Shown: piece after piece, positions 1 to 9,368 of the stretch
Numbering within the stretch: the stretch's first letter is position 1
Layout: each line of letters opens with the position of its first letter
Assembly (NCBI GenBank): GCA_049840515.1
Contig: JASGKW010000003.1
Coordinates: 1-64,000, forward strand
DNA: 64,000 nucleotides
Direction: 5' to 3'
Source: Muricomes sp049840515
GTDB taxonomy: Bacteria; Bacillota; Clostridia; Lachnospirales; Lachnospiraceae
Translations under genes and position numbers: made by a program
The notes under the pieces: model-generated
Told to the model about the DNA's origin: nothing
Databases searched by the model: none
Seen by the model: only the letters and a program-made list of their open reading frames with translations

Positions 1-475
1 ATGTATTGCTAAGGTTAATAGGGAAACACGATAGAATCCGAACAGCACCTATAATAAAAACTCCCAAAATACAGAAAGCTGCTCCAATCATTTTCCTGAG
101 AGAAATACTTTCTTTATAGAAAAGCAGACCTATAACCATCAAAATCACTGCGACACATATATTTGAAACCAAAGAACCCTTGCTTATCTCCCAGCCATTT
201 CGGTACATAATCATATACCCGCCTTCCAGCCCCAAAACAATCGCCCCCAACAGAAAATTTGATAAATTTGCTTCGCGCATTTCTGTCATCAGGCTTTCTT
301 TTTTAGTCATCAAAAATAATACTATACTGACACACAATGCTATCCCATAAGTAATCATCAGTCCCAGAAAGGGATTCAGCGAAGGAGAGATACGTTTGCT
401 CATGATATGATAAAACACATTAGAAAAAACAACTAATACAAGTGGAAAAAAGTAAAAAATATTCATATTATTCAT
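1..475 (-). CDS. DMT/EamA-like membrane permease, partial (runs off left edge)
   Basis: An open frame starts at ATG 475 on the minus strand and reads 158 codons without a stop to the window edge. The start follows an AGAGGGTG ribosome-binding site. The protein begins MNNMNIFYFFPLVLVVFSNV and is almost wholly hydrophobic, with about five predicted membrane segments separated by short charged loops (for example MTKKESLMTEMREANL). Spacing and loop pattern resemble one half of an EamA/drug-metabolite transporter domain. Substrate is unknown. The C-terminus is missing, so a single-domain or two-domain protein cannot be told apart. Confidence 0.6.
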   Translation of the reverse strand, partial: MNNMNIFYFFPLVLVVFSNVFYHIMSKRISPSLNPFLGLMITYGIALCVSIVLFLMTKKESLMTEMREANLSNFLLGAIVLGLEGGYMIMYRNGWEISKGSLVSNICVAVILMVIGLLFYKESISLRKMIGAAFCILGVFIIGAVRILSCFPINLSNT

Positions 476-555
476 AGTTACACCCTCTGCATCCATATTT
501 TTCAATCTTAAAATCATAAAACAAAACCAGAAGAAAGTAAAGAGAGAATTTTCAC

Positions 556-597
556 ACAGCAGCCAGCCTTGGATACCCATCCATTGCTGGCTGCTGT
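556..597. repeat. Perfect 12-bp inverted repeat between divergent genes
   Basis: ACAGCAGCCAGC (556-567) is exactly mirrored by GCTGGCTGCTGT (586-597), with a smaller GGAT/ATCC stem in the loop. It lies upstream of both flanking, divergently oriented genes. Neither side carries a good T-run. It may be a terminator left from lost sequence, an operator, or a recombination site of the adjacent serine recombinase; nothing in the sequence decides this. Confidence 0.55.
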
Positions 598-717
598 TTC
601 GTTGTAACACTGCACCTCTTTTTGTATTCTTCATAGGACAATCCGGACAATTCATACACATAGAACGACGAACTCCCTGTTGTTTCCGCGAGGGTAATGC
701 GGCAGAAAGGAGGATTC

Positions 718-2361
718 ATGACACGCACAAAAAACAGAAATAACCAGGAAAAAACAGAGATTCACCCAAATATCCGGTGGAAGCCGGGCAAATATATACG
801 CCTGTCGAAGGAGGATATAAATAAAGGAAGGGAAAATGACAGCAACAGTGTAATCAACCAAAATGCCCTGCTTGATGAATTTTGTACTCAGCACAAAGAG
901 GAGTTTGAATGTGCCCCCAAGTCTTACATAGACGATGGTTTCACCGGCACAGATACAGACCGGGAAGATTTTCAGCGCCTTCTGTCCGATATACATACCC
1001 AAAAAATAAATTGCGTTATTGTCAAAGACCTTTCGCGCCTCTCACGCAACTACACCGACGCCGGAAGCCTTATCGAAAATCTCTTTGTGAAGATGAATGT
1101 GCGTTTTATCAGCTTATCGGAAGGTATTGACAGCTATCTGAGCCCAGAAAGTATTTCTAATCTTCTCGTGCCAATCACTAATGTCATCAATGACAATTTC
1201 TGCTATCAGACTTCAAGAAAGATTCGCCAGGTTTTAGATTACAAGCGGCGTAAAGGTGAGTTCATCGGGGGATTTGCCGCCTACGGCTATATGAAAGACC
1301 CCCGAAACAAAAATGCATTGGTTGTTGATGAAGAGGCCGCCGAAACTGTAAAAAATATCTATACATGGTTTTTGGACGGCATGAGTAAAAGCGCTATCGT
1401 TCGCAGATTGAATAATCATGGTATATTGTGTCCATCAGAATATAAAAAAAGTAAGGGACTTAACTATAAAAACCCCCACGGTATAAAAACACCTCTTTGG
1501 AGTTCAAAGACAGTCGGTGACATTTTAAAAAACCGTCTTTATGCCGGGGATATGGTGCAGGGCCGCCAGCGTGTAAAAAGTTATAAAATACATACTCAGG
1601 AACAAGTTCCTGAACATGAGTGGTATATTGTGGAAAATACCCATGAACCAATTATTGAGCGGACAATCTTTGAAAAAGTGCAGGAACTTCTCAGACGTGA
1701 CACCCGCACTGCCCCGCACCAGAAGAACCTCTATTTATTCAGCGGTTTTCTCCGCTGTGCTGACTGCGGCAAATCCATGACCCGCAGCCAGGTGAAAAAT
1801 AACGTGTACTACTTCTGCCGGACTTATAAGGACCAGTCAAAAACAGCCTGCACAAAACATTCTATTAATCATGCCGGGCTGCGAAACCGCTGTATTGTAT
1901 GCCATACAGCAGCAAATATATATTGCCGTAGATTATGCCGCCGCGCTGGAATATTTCAACACTTCACCTCCCCCCAAAAGCCCTGCTGCGGCGCTTGAAT
2001 CATTGATTGAGGCAAAGGAAAAAGAAGTCAGAAGAATTATGGGATATAAACAGTCCCTCTACCAGGACTGGAAAGACGGAAAAATCACGCAAAGTGACTA
2101 TCAATATATGTATCAAGATTATGAGGGTCAGATAGCTTCTCTAGGTGAAGTCTTGAATCGTCTGTACTTGGAACAATCTGAAATACAGAACAGCAGCCCC
2201 GGTGAAATGCCCTGCCTGACACTGTTTCAGAAATTTAAAATATCGACCGGCTGACAAGAGATGTTTTAATTGAACTTGTGGATTATATCAAAGTCTGGGA
2301 GAATGGCGGCATCAGCATAAAATTTAAGTTCAATGACCCACTGTGTAAAATAGTAGACTAA
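718..2361 (+). pseudogene. Large serine recombinase, two frameshifts
   Basis: Site-specific DNA integrase/excisionase of the kind carried by integrative elements. The start at 718 is chosen for the AAAGGAGG just upstream. A resolvase domain begins near residue 25 (YIRLS, Ser30 as expected nucleophile; VKDLSRLSRNY). A recombinase domain and a zinc ribbon (CADCG, then two more Cys in YYFCRTYKDQSKTAC) follow. The frame breaks near 1880, where one extra base sits after the HAGL codons, and again near 2238, where one A seems lost from an A-run. The middle piece reads ETAVLYAIQQQ and the last reads NIDRLTRDVLIELVDYIK, ending at TAA 2359-2361. Repaired length is about 547 residues, normal for the family. 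No cargo genes or att sites are recognisable nearby, so it looks like a remnant, although the breaks may be sequence errors. Confidence 0.85.
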
Positions 2362-2411
2362 ACTTCCTTCTCCAAGCCTGCTTTCTCAGAAAAGTGTTCC
2401 CCAGCATTCGA

Positions 2412-2439
2412 TTGACATATCCAATTAAACGACTATAAT
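2412..2439 (+). promoter_or_regulatory. Sigma-A promoter of the MFS gene
   Basis: TTGACA (2412-2417) and TATAAT (2434-2439) are both perfect consensus hexamers, 16 bp apart. They sit about 70 bp before the MFS start. Confidence 0.75.
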
Positions 2440-2509
2440 TAGAATATCAGAATTAAGTATCATATCAAAATAATACTGAAATTTCAATGAAGGCAGGATC
2501 ATATTACTT

Positions 2510-3964
2510 ATGGAAAATAATCAGGCAAATCAGGCAGAAATCATAAAGACAAAGTCAGGCTTGATTTTACTCGGGCTCTCTTTGAGCACTTTAATGACAT
2601 CTATTGATACAAATATCGTCTCTATTGGACTTCCCACTCTGGTAAAAGCACTTAATACAAGTTTTTCAAGTGTGCAGTGGGTTGTTCTCAGCTACTTACT
2701 GTCAATCACTGTTCTGGTTGTGGGTGTCGGACGAATCGGAGATATGTTTGGAAAGAAACCGCTGTATCTGAGCGGAATTGTGATTTTTACCATTGGTTCT
2801 CTGGCATGCGGACTGTCATTTTCTGTATATATGCTTGTGGCCGCCCGTATTCTTCAGGGCGTGGGAGGTGCGATTCTCATGTCCATGTCTTTTGCGCTGG
2901 TGGGAGATCTGGTTCCAAAAGAAAAGGTTCCGCAGGCCGTAGGCTTTTTGACCGCCATGCTCACACTTGGAATTGCCCTTGGACCTTCAGTGGGCGGCAT
3001 CCTTATCAGCGCGTTTGGATGGCACATCATTTTTCTCATCAATATTCCAATTGGCATTATTACCTTCATCATCGCCCTGAAATTTCCAAAGCTGGAGGCC
3101 GCCTGTACTGGTCAGCGTTTTGACTGGCCTGGTGTGCTGGCGTTGGCAGCCGCCCTCATATGCTATGATTTTGCAATAACCTTAAGTGAATCCCAGGGAC
3201 TGAGCATAACGGTGATTCTTTTATTCATTGCTTCCGTTATCATTGTCTTTGCCTTTATATTTATAGAGAAAAGAGTTTTCTCACCTTTAATCAATCTCAA
3301 AATATTTACAAACCGGGTTGTCAGCGGCAGTCTGGGAATCAGCGTGATTGCATATGCCATGATTATGACTATCAATATAGTTCTCCCGTTTTTTCTCACA
3401 GATGCACAGGGATTACCTACTTTCAAAGTTGGTCTGCTGCTGGCGACAGGCCCGATAGCTACCACCATATTCGGTCCAATAGCCGGTAAGGCCGCCGAAA
3501 AATTTGGCACGCGCCCTGTGATGATTGCTGGGCTGATTGGATTTGGCACAGGATGTTTTCTTATGGCAACCTTGACTCCATTCACCAGTCCTGCCGGGTT
3601 TGCAGTACGAATTGCCATCTCAAACGGAAGCTTCGCCTTTTTCCAGACGCCGAATAATGCTGCTATCATAGCATCGGCAAATCCCGAACAGCGGGGCGTC
3701 ATTTCCGGACTCTTGAATCTGGCACGTACTTTAGGCCAGACAACAGGGGCCTCCTTGATGGGAGCCGTGTTCGCCTCTTTCACAATGGCGGCACAGGGCA
3801 TATCACACAGCGGAGATTACTCTGTCAGCTCCGCCTCCCCCTCTGCTATCACGTCCGGCGTTCACGGGACCTTTTTCATTGCGGTTGCCGCAATCATTCT
3901 TGCAATTATTATCGCTCTTATCACCTTGCACCACGAGCGCACTGTACTGGAAGAATCTCATTAA
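2510..3964 (+). CDS. MFS multidrug efflux transporter, DHA2 (EmrB/QacA) type
   Basis: Proton-driven exporter of the inner membrane; the substrate cannot be inferred. The 484-residue length and about 14 hydrophobic segments match the DHA2 family. Visible family motifs are DTNIVSIGLPTL in helix 1, GRIGDMFGKKPLYL (motif A) near residue 78, RILQGVGGAILMSM, and FLTAMLTLGIALGPSVGGIL (motif C, antiporter signature) around residue 150. It stands alone behind its own promoter, just downstream of the recombinase remnant. The start has only a weak AAGGCAGGA about 12 bp upstream. Confidence in the family is high and in any drug specificity nil. Confidence 0.9.
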   Translation: MENNQANQAEIIKTKSGLILLGLSLSTLMTSIDTNIVSIGLPTLVKALNTSFSSVQWVVLSYLLSITVLVVGVGRIGDMFGKKPLYLSGIVIFTIGSLACGLSFSVYMLVAARILQGVGGAILMSMSFALVGDLVPKEKVPQAVGFLTAMLTLGIALGPSVGGILISAFGWHIIFLINIPIGIITFIIALKFPKLEAACTGQRFDWPGVLALAAALICYDFAITLSESQGLSITVILLFIASVIIVFAFIFIEKRVFSPLINLKIFTNRVVSGSLGISVIAYAMIMTINIVLPFFLTDAQGLPTFKVGLLLATGPIATTIFGPIAGKAAEKFGTRPVMIAGLIGFGTGCFLMATLTPFTSPAGFAVRIAISNGSFAFFQTPNNAAIIASANPEQRGVISGLLNLARTLGQTTGASLMGAVFASFTMAAQGISHSGDYSVSSASPSAITSGVHGTFFIAVAAIILAIIIALITLHHERTVLEESH

Positions 3965-3976
3965 ACACCACATTGT

Positions 3977-4123
3977 TTATTTTCCTAATAATACCGGGCC
4001 AGTAGGTCCGGTAGGTCCAACTCTGTTGCAGCAGCACGGATAACATCCGCAACGGCTGCAGTTAGATCTTTGACAACTTTGTTGCTCTATGCTTTGTTGC
4101 TTAATATCTTTATTTTTTTTCAT
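3977..4123 (-). CDS. 48-residue Cys-rich peptide with a short collagen-like tail
   Basis: A small minus-strand ORF has a clear AAGGAGT ribosome-binding site 8 bp before ATG 4123. It encodes a polar head (MKKNKDIKQQ), a Cys-rich middle with six Cys in CSRCGCYPCCC, then VGPTGPTGP, two and a half Gly-X-Y triplets, and stops. The head, Cys block and start of a GPT repeat resemble the N-terminus of clostridial collagen-like spore-surface proteins, but the long repeat is absent. A deleted or contracted repeat is possible. The neighbouring glycosyltransferase fits a glycosylated surface protein. It could also be a complete small coat-type peptide. Confidence 0.55.
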   Translation of the reverse strand: MKKNKDIKQQSIEQQSCQRSNCSRCGCYPCCCNRVGPTGPTGPVLLGK

Positions 4124-4225
4124 ATTTTTGACTCCTTTTTTCTATATTTTGTTCTAATATAGTATATACAACACATATAATATTGGTTCCCTCTGCTCCA
4201 TTTTATAAACAACAAGAGCTATTAT

Positions 4226-5300
4226 TTACTCTTTTTTTCTGCTCTCAAAGTATTTCTTATTATATAACACAGCCTCTGATTCCGGCTTGAAATTTGCCGC
4301 CACATTATTGTATAGCTCTGCCTTTTCGTACTCCCCTAATTTGTCATAGCAGACACAGCATTCCAGGCTGGGAATATACCCCCAGAAATCTTCCTGGTGA
4401 AATCCCCATGAATCCTGCGGCCTTCTAAGCCTGAACACCAGCTCGAACCAAAACACTGCCTGCTGATAGCTCTGCTGCTGTTTAAAATACTCACCTATCT
4501 GACAGCAGATTTCCGCTCTGGGCGTATCATACTGGAAACTCCGCAGCATACTTTGCAGCGCTTTCTCTCTTTCCCCCATAAACTGGTAGCACCTGGCAGT
4601 CTCACTGCACGCCATAATATTGTCTTCCACCCATCCAAGCCCGGAGTCAAGAAATTTAGAGAACATGTCAACAGCTTCCTGATACCGCCCATGATCTTTC
4701 AGCTCCCGCGCATAATAATACATGCTTCTTGTGGAGAAGCTTTCCTTCCGCCAGAAGGCTCTCGTATATTTTAACATTCCTGTCACTTTTCTTTTCTTCT
4801 AACTTCGCATGAGTAATCCCAATATCAGAATGAATTATTTTTCCATTAAACTGCACATATTCATGGACCGGTTCACGCCATTTGAAATTGCGGCTTCTTT
4901 TCATCAATCTTTCTCTGAAATAAGAAAATACAACTCTCCCTGTCTCATCAAATCCTATATTGTATTTCATCATTACAACATCAGTGTCATCCTCAATTTC
5001 TTCTCTTAGTTCCAGAAATTTTTCCATGTCCTCCGGCAAAATAATATCATCTGCGTCCATCCACAAAATATAGTCCATTGATGCCTGTTCAAACGCAAAA
5101 TTACGTGCCGCTGAAAAATTATCAATCCATGTGAAATCATATATTTTATCAGTAAATTTTTCTGCTATTTGTTTCGTGCTGTCCGTTGACCCTGTATCTA
5201 CAATAATAATTTCATCAACCAACGGCTTTACTGAGGTTAAACATCTCTCTAAAACACTTTCTTCATTTTTTACAATCATACATAAACTTATAGTAATCAC
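4226..5300 (-). pseudogene. Family 2 glycosyltransferase with C-terminal TPR region, frameshifted
   Basis: The likely start is GTG 5300, giving MITISLCMIVKNEE, the usual opening of this family, with GGAG 6 bp upstream; a TTG at 5312 is less likely. The GT-A domain has the nucleotide-sugar motif IIIVDTGSTDST and the metal-binding LWMDADD. Near 4745 the frame shifts by a net -2 or +1. After the break the protein continues as STRSMYYYARELKDHGRYQE and several TPR-like helices, ending at 4226. The repaired length is about 358 residues, as in SunS-like and clostridial single-domain glycosyltransferases that modify peptides or collagen-like surface proteins. The collagen-like peptide gene lies directly downstream. 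Acceptor and sugar are unknown. Confidence 0.8.
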
Positions 5301-5372
5301 GGTATACTCCAAAGCTTACTTTTACCTATAGCTTATGCTGAGGAGATTTCCCGTGTTACCATAAGAAATATT

Positions 5373-8038
5373 TTATTCTGCAGAAGGTTCCGCCTCCGCA
5401 TACTCTCTGTAATCTGCACGGTTATCAAAAAACTTCCGTATCTCCGCAACTACAGTAGGTATCAGACTAAGACCGGCAGCCGCAAGCCAATGGGGAAGTT
5501 CAATTACAGTTAATCCCAAATGGACTCCAATCGCAGGCACAGAGCATAAGACAACTAAGGCCAGAAGCATACTTGCTGCACTCACTAACAATAGCGGATT
5601 ATCCAACATGGTTCTTCTGAATATGGATTCTCTGCTCCGAACTGTAAATATATGGAGGATTGAAGTCCATCCTAAGACGAGAAATGCCAATGTCTGCCCC
5701 AGTGCCGCAGATGGATTTCCCAAGCCCACCGGAACATATGCACCCAAATAGAAGGCTGCCAGTACAACCAGTGAACAAATAATTGTCTGCTGAACAATGA
5801 CATTCAATAACCCGCCGCCAAACAGACTTTCTGTTCGTTTAACTGGTCTGCTTTCCATAATTCTGGCCGCAGAGTCTTCTTTCGACAGTTGAAGTCCAGG
5901 AATGCCATCTCCCAAAACGTTAATCAGAAGAAGCATTACAGGCGTAACCAAAACACCCCAGCCCACAACCTGCGCGAACATCATGACAACAATTTCGGAA
6001 AGGTTGCAGACCAGCAGAAAATAAATCGTCTTTCTTATATTGGAATAAACCTTCCGCCCTTCGTGTACAGCGTCTACTATGGTAGCAAAATTATCATCCG
6101 TCAGTATCATATCGGAGGCACTCTTTGCCACCTCTGTCCCCGCTTTTCCCATGGCGATACCAACCTCCGCGGCTTTCAGAGCCGGAGCATCATTGACCCC
6201 GTCACCTGTCATCGCAACTACTTCTCCTTTTTTCTGCCACGCCTCTACAATACGAATCTTATCAGAGGGCGCTACTCTTGCGTAGACAGAGTAATCTTCT
6301 ATGGACGCTGAAAGCTCCTCATCTGTCATTTCCTCCAGTTCTGCCCCTGTGATAACCTTTTGTCCTTCACACAGAATGCCCAGCTTCTTTGCAATAGCAC
6401 CGGCTGTGGCAGCGTGGTCCCCGGTTATCATAATAGTGCGGATTCCGGCTTTTTTGGCTCTCTCTATAGCCTCGGCCGCTTCCGGTCTTGGGGGGTCTAT
6501 CAATCCCACAATTCCCATGAATGAAAGATTACTCTCCACCGATTCCAGTTCATCCTCGCCGGGAAGCACATCAATATGCTTCATCCCCAGTGCAATCACT
6601 CTCAGGGCATCCTCGGCAAACTTATCATGCAGTCTGTGAATATGCTCCAGTTCCTCTTCATTTTCCTGACTGAAAGGAAGTCTGTCTAAAGCACCTTTTG
6701 TAAGAACAATAAATCCGCCTTTGGGGTCCTGAAGCAGAACAGTCATCATTTTTCTTTCAGAAGAGAAGGGAATTTCAGCGACCCTTGGATATTCCTGTTC
6801 CACCGCATCCTTCTCCAGATTCTTCTCACTGAAAAGTCTCATAATAGCGGTTTCTGTCGCATCTCCTATATACTGGACATTTCCTTGTTCATCCTTTTGA
6901 ACTACCGCATTGCTGGCGCTGGCAAGCATTTTCAGAAATGTTATCTGCTCCTGGGAAAATTCATCTGTATCTTTCACCAGGTTCTCCCGCTGCTCAGACA
7001 CAGACGTTTGATTGACATCCTGTTCTGTGTGAGTGTGCCTGTTTTGTCAGAACAGATTACCGATGTATTGCCCAGCGTCTCCACCGCGGGAAGTTTCCTG
7101 ATCAATGCATTTTTGCTGACCATATTTTTAACACCGTGGGACAGCGCCAGGGTTACAATCAAGGACAGAGTCTCAGGGACTGCTGCCACTGCCAAAGTGA
7201 CTGCCAGCATAATCATACTCCAAAAATCTGAACCCTGCCGCATACCTATAAAGAATAGAATAACTGCGGATATGATGGCAACTGTACTGATATTCTTCCC
7301 AACCCCGTCTAATCTTTGCTGCAGCGGAGTTTTCCCCTTAACAGTATTTTCCAAAAATCCCGCAATTTTCCCCATCTCCGTGTTCATTCCGGTTTCTGTG
7401 ACAACTGCAACTGCATTTCCGCCTGTGACAAGGCATCCCGAAAACATCATATTAGTCTGCTCTGCGATGGGAATCTTATTTGAGGGCAATGTCGCCTCAT
7501 TCTTCTCCAGAGGTTCGCTCTCACCTGTCAGGGAAGACTGGTCAACGGTGAAATTGTTGCTCTCCAAAATTCTCGCATCGGCGGGAATCAGGGAACCTGT
7601 TTCTACCAGGATGATATCACCTGGCACAAGCTCTGACGTGTCAATCTCCTGCCGCATTCCATCTCTTATTACAAAACAGGACGGACTGTTAAGCTCAGCT
7701 AAAGATTCTAATGCCTTTTCTGCCTTTCCCTCCTGGGTAATGGCTAAAATTAAATTCATAACAATGATTGAGGATATTACCAGCGGTTCTATAAAACCAT
7801 GCCCGTGCTTCAATGCTAATATGAAGGAAAGGGCTGCTGCTATGATAAGAACTATTGTAGAGACATCTTTTAAATGATGAAGAATAGTCCTGATAAGACT
7901 GGGCTTTTCGCCTTTTGAGAATTCATTTTTACCATATTGGATTTGTTTTTCTTTTATCTGTCCCGGGGAAAGCCCCGTTACCACACTACTTTCTAATTTT
8001 TTTAATACCTCGTTATTATTCTGTTGATACCATCTCAT
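5373..8038 (-). CDS. P-type cation-transporting ATPase (type II), frameshifted once
   Basis: Membrane pump, probably for Ca2+ or a related cation. The N-terminal piece (start 8038, AAGGATG upstream) contains the actuator motif TGES near residue 171 and the phosphorylation motif DKTGTLTQN at Asp331. The reading frame then breaks near 7021; one lost G in ATGGTC restores VNQTSVSEQRENL. The second piece carries the nucleotide-binding domain, the hinge TGDGVNDAPALKAAE and four to six C-terminal membrane helices with the unusual LLLINVLGDGIPGLQLSKE. The repaired length is about 888 residues. Helix 4 has VPETL where many Ca2+ pumps have PEGLP, so ion specificity is uncertain. A MarR gene sits immediately upstream and a matching operator lies in this gene's leader. 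Confidence 0.88.
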
Positions 8039-8102
8039 ACACTCATCCTTTCTTTTATTTGCACCTGATTGTGCACTGCTGTTACCAATACCCCAACAAC
8101 AT

Positions 8103-8120
8103 TAGTAGAAATCCTACCTA
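8103..8120. promoter_or_regulatory. Putative MarR operator upstream of the cation ATPase
   Basis: TAGTAG-N5-CTACCTA lies about 65 bp before the ATPase start. It matches, with one base missing, the 7-5-7 dyad found twice in front of the marR gene at 8645-8676. Shared architecture suggests the same regulator acts on both. This is inference from sequence symmetry only. Confidence 0.5.
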
Positions 8121-8134
8121 TTTAGTTATTGGAA

Positions 8135-8154
8135 AGCAGGCTTTACTGCCTGCT
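8135..8154 (-). terminator. Hairpin between marR and the ATPase gene
   Basis: AGCAGGC and GCCTGCT form a perfect 7-bp stem with a 6-nt loop, 30 bp after the marR stop. The downstream T-run on the minus strand is short (TTTCC), so it is at best a partial terminator. Confidence 0.4.
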
Positions 8155-8184
8155 AAATTTTACTTAAACTGCGGTTCCCGAGGC

Positions 8185-8628
8185 TTACGGTTTTAAAAGG
8201 TTATCATAGACTTTGAATAACAGTGCTTTTAATGTTTGTGTCTCTTCCACTGTCATGCCCTCTAAAATCTTATCTTCCATGCTGTTAAAAACTTCTTTGA
8301 TATCAGATATCAGCTTCTCCCCCTTGGGGGTGATAATCAATTCCATGGCGCGCCTGTCTTCTTTGCTGACTGTTCTGATAACATAGTCCTTTTCTTCCAA
8401 ACATTTCAGAAGGCTTGTAACTGTAGGTCCACGCAAATCCATGGTTTCCTCCAGATAATGTCTGCTTATCTCATGATGTGCTTTTATATTATCATAGATA
8501 AACCCTAAAAGCCGCCCTTGCTGGTGCGTAATTCCCAATTGTTTTAATCTCTGATCGCTCATGTAATAGAGGATGTGAGAGATACTTCCAAAACAAGAGC
8601 TAAATACTCTTTCCTCACTTTTAATCAT
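8185..8628 (-). CDS. MarR family transcriptional regulator
   Basis: A 147-residue winged-helix regulator. The DNA-binding region includes QGRLLGFIYDN, SRHYLEETMDLRGPTVTSLL and the wing DYVIRTVSKEDRRAMELIITPKGE, whose DRR signature is typical of MarR proteins. Such proteins usually bind palindromes as dimers and release on binding a small ligand. Its own promoter overlaps a strong dyad (8645-8676) and a related dyad precedes the downstream ATPase, so autoregulation and control of the pump are likely. The effector is unknown. Confidence 0.9.
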   Translation of the reverse strand: MIKSEERVFSSCFGSISHILYYMSDQRLKQLGITHQQGRLLGFIYDNIKAHHEISRHYLEETMDLRGPTVTSLLKCLEEKDYVIRTVSKEDRRAMELIITPKGEKLISDIKEVFNSMEDKILEGMTVEETQTLKALLFKVYDNLLKP

Positions 8629-8644
8629 AATCGTACCCTCAAAT

Positions 8645-8676
8645 TAGGTAGATATACTACGTAGCCTCTCTACCTA
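8645..8676. promoter_or_regulatory. Double dyad operator in the marR promoter
   Basis: TAGGTAG-N5-CTACGTA overlaps TACGTAG-N5-CTACCTA, so the 32-bp block is a co-centred palindrome around CTACGTAG at 8657-8664. Each half is a 7-5-7 dyad with one mismatch. It covers the expected transcription start of marR, as for an autorepressor. Confidence 0.65.
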
Positions 8677-8705
8677 TTTTAACAATATTCTTTTTTATTT
8701 GTCAA
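8676..8705 (-). promoter_or_regulatory. Sigma-A promoter of marR
   Basis: On the minus strand TTGACA (8700-8705) is followed after 18 bp by TAAAAT (8676-8681). The operator begins at the -10 element. Confidence 0.6.
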
Positions 8706-8717
8706 GTTCTTTTTTAT

Positions 8718-9257
8718 CTAAAGTGCTGTTCCCTTTTTTGGGACAAACAAATGGGACATGTCAGCACCCTCCAGCTCAAGTAATTTTATTTTTGTGCGAA
8801 TACCTCCGGCGTACCCTGTAAGACTCCCATTTGAGCCTACAACCCTGTGGCAGGGCACAATAATAGAGATGGGGTTATGCCCAACTGCGCCCCCGACTGC
8901 CTGGCCTGACATATTTTTCTTGTTCATCTTCAATGCCATCTTTTTGGCAATATCTCCATAGGTAGTAACCTGCCCATAGGGTATTTCACATAAAATATTC
9001 CATACTTCACGGCGGAATTCACTTCCCACAGGGGCCAGCGGCAATTCTGATATGCCCGGCTTTTCCCCTCTGAAATATCTGTCCAGCCATTTCTTTGCAG
9101 CGTGAAATACAGGTATATCGTTGTTTTCTATAGTATCATGGCCTATGGTATTCCCATAATATTTTTGCCCTTCAATCCACAGACCAACAATACTCTCTCC
9201 ATCACTTGCAATTGTAATTATTCCCACAGGTGACGGATATGTTGTCAAATAGTACAT
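8718..9257 (-). CDS. ogt: Methylated-DNA-protein cysteine S-methyltransferase
   Basis: Suicide repair enzyme that moves O6-alkyl groups from guanine to its own cysteine. The 179-residue protein has the active-site block PISIIVPCHRVVGSNGSLTG with the acceptor Cys in PCHR, preceded by the helix-turn-helix IPYGQVTTYGDIAKKM. An N-terminal ribonuclease-like domain is present and no Ada DNA-binding domain, so this is an Ogt/MGMT-type stand-alone enzyme. ATG 9257 follows AAAGGAGG. It appears to be a single-gene unit; a dispersed repeat lies just upstream. Confidence 0.95.
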   Translation of the reverse strand: MYYLTTYPSPVGIITIASDGESIVGLWIEGQKYYGNTIGHDTIENNDIPVFHAAKKWLDRYFRGEKPGISELPLAPVGSEFRREVWNILCEIPYGQVTTYGDIAKKMALKMNKKNMSGQAVGGAVGHNPISIIVPCHRVVGSNGSLTGYAGGIRTKIKLLELEGADMSHLFVPKKGTAL

Positions 9258-9307
9258 TTTATACCTCCTTTACAGCAGTTAAAACCCTGGAGAGATTTAT
9301 TGAAATG

Positions 9308-9345
9308 TAACAGTTCAGCCATACAGCTCAAGTCGGCTGCCCTGC
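9308..9345. repeat. Dispersed palindromic repeat, copy A
   Basis: TAACAGTTCAGCCAT (9308-9322), followed by ACAGCTCAAGTCGGCTG, matches copy C at 24907-24948 over about 40 bp with few changes. The first 14 bases match the end of the 139-bp copy at 54611-54749. It lies between metA and ogt. Confidence 0.55.
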
Positions 9346-9368
9346 AGCCTTTCTCACTGCTAACGCAG

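Noticed and set aside
697..2361. Prophage or complete integrative element around the serine recombinase
   Set aside because: No phage, conjugation, excisionase or att-site signals flank it; the next gene is an ordinary MFS pump.
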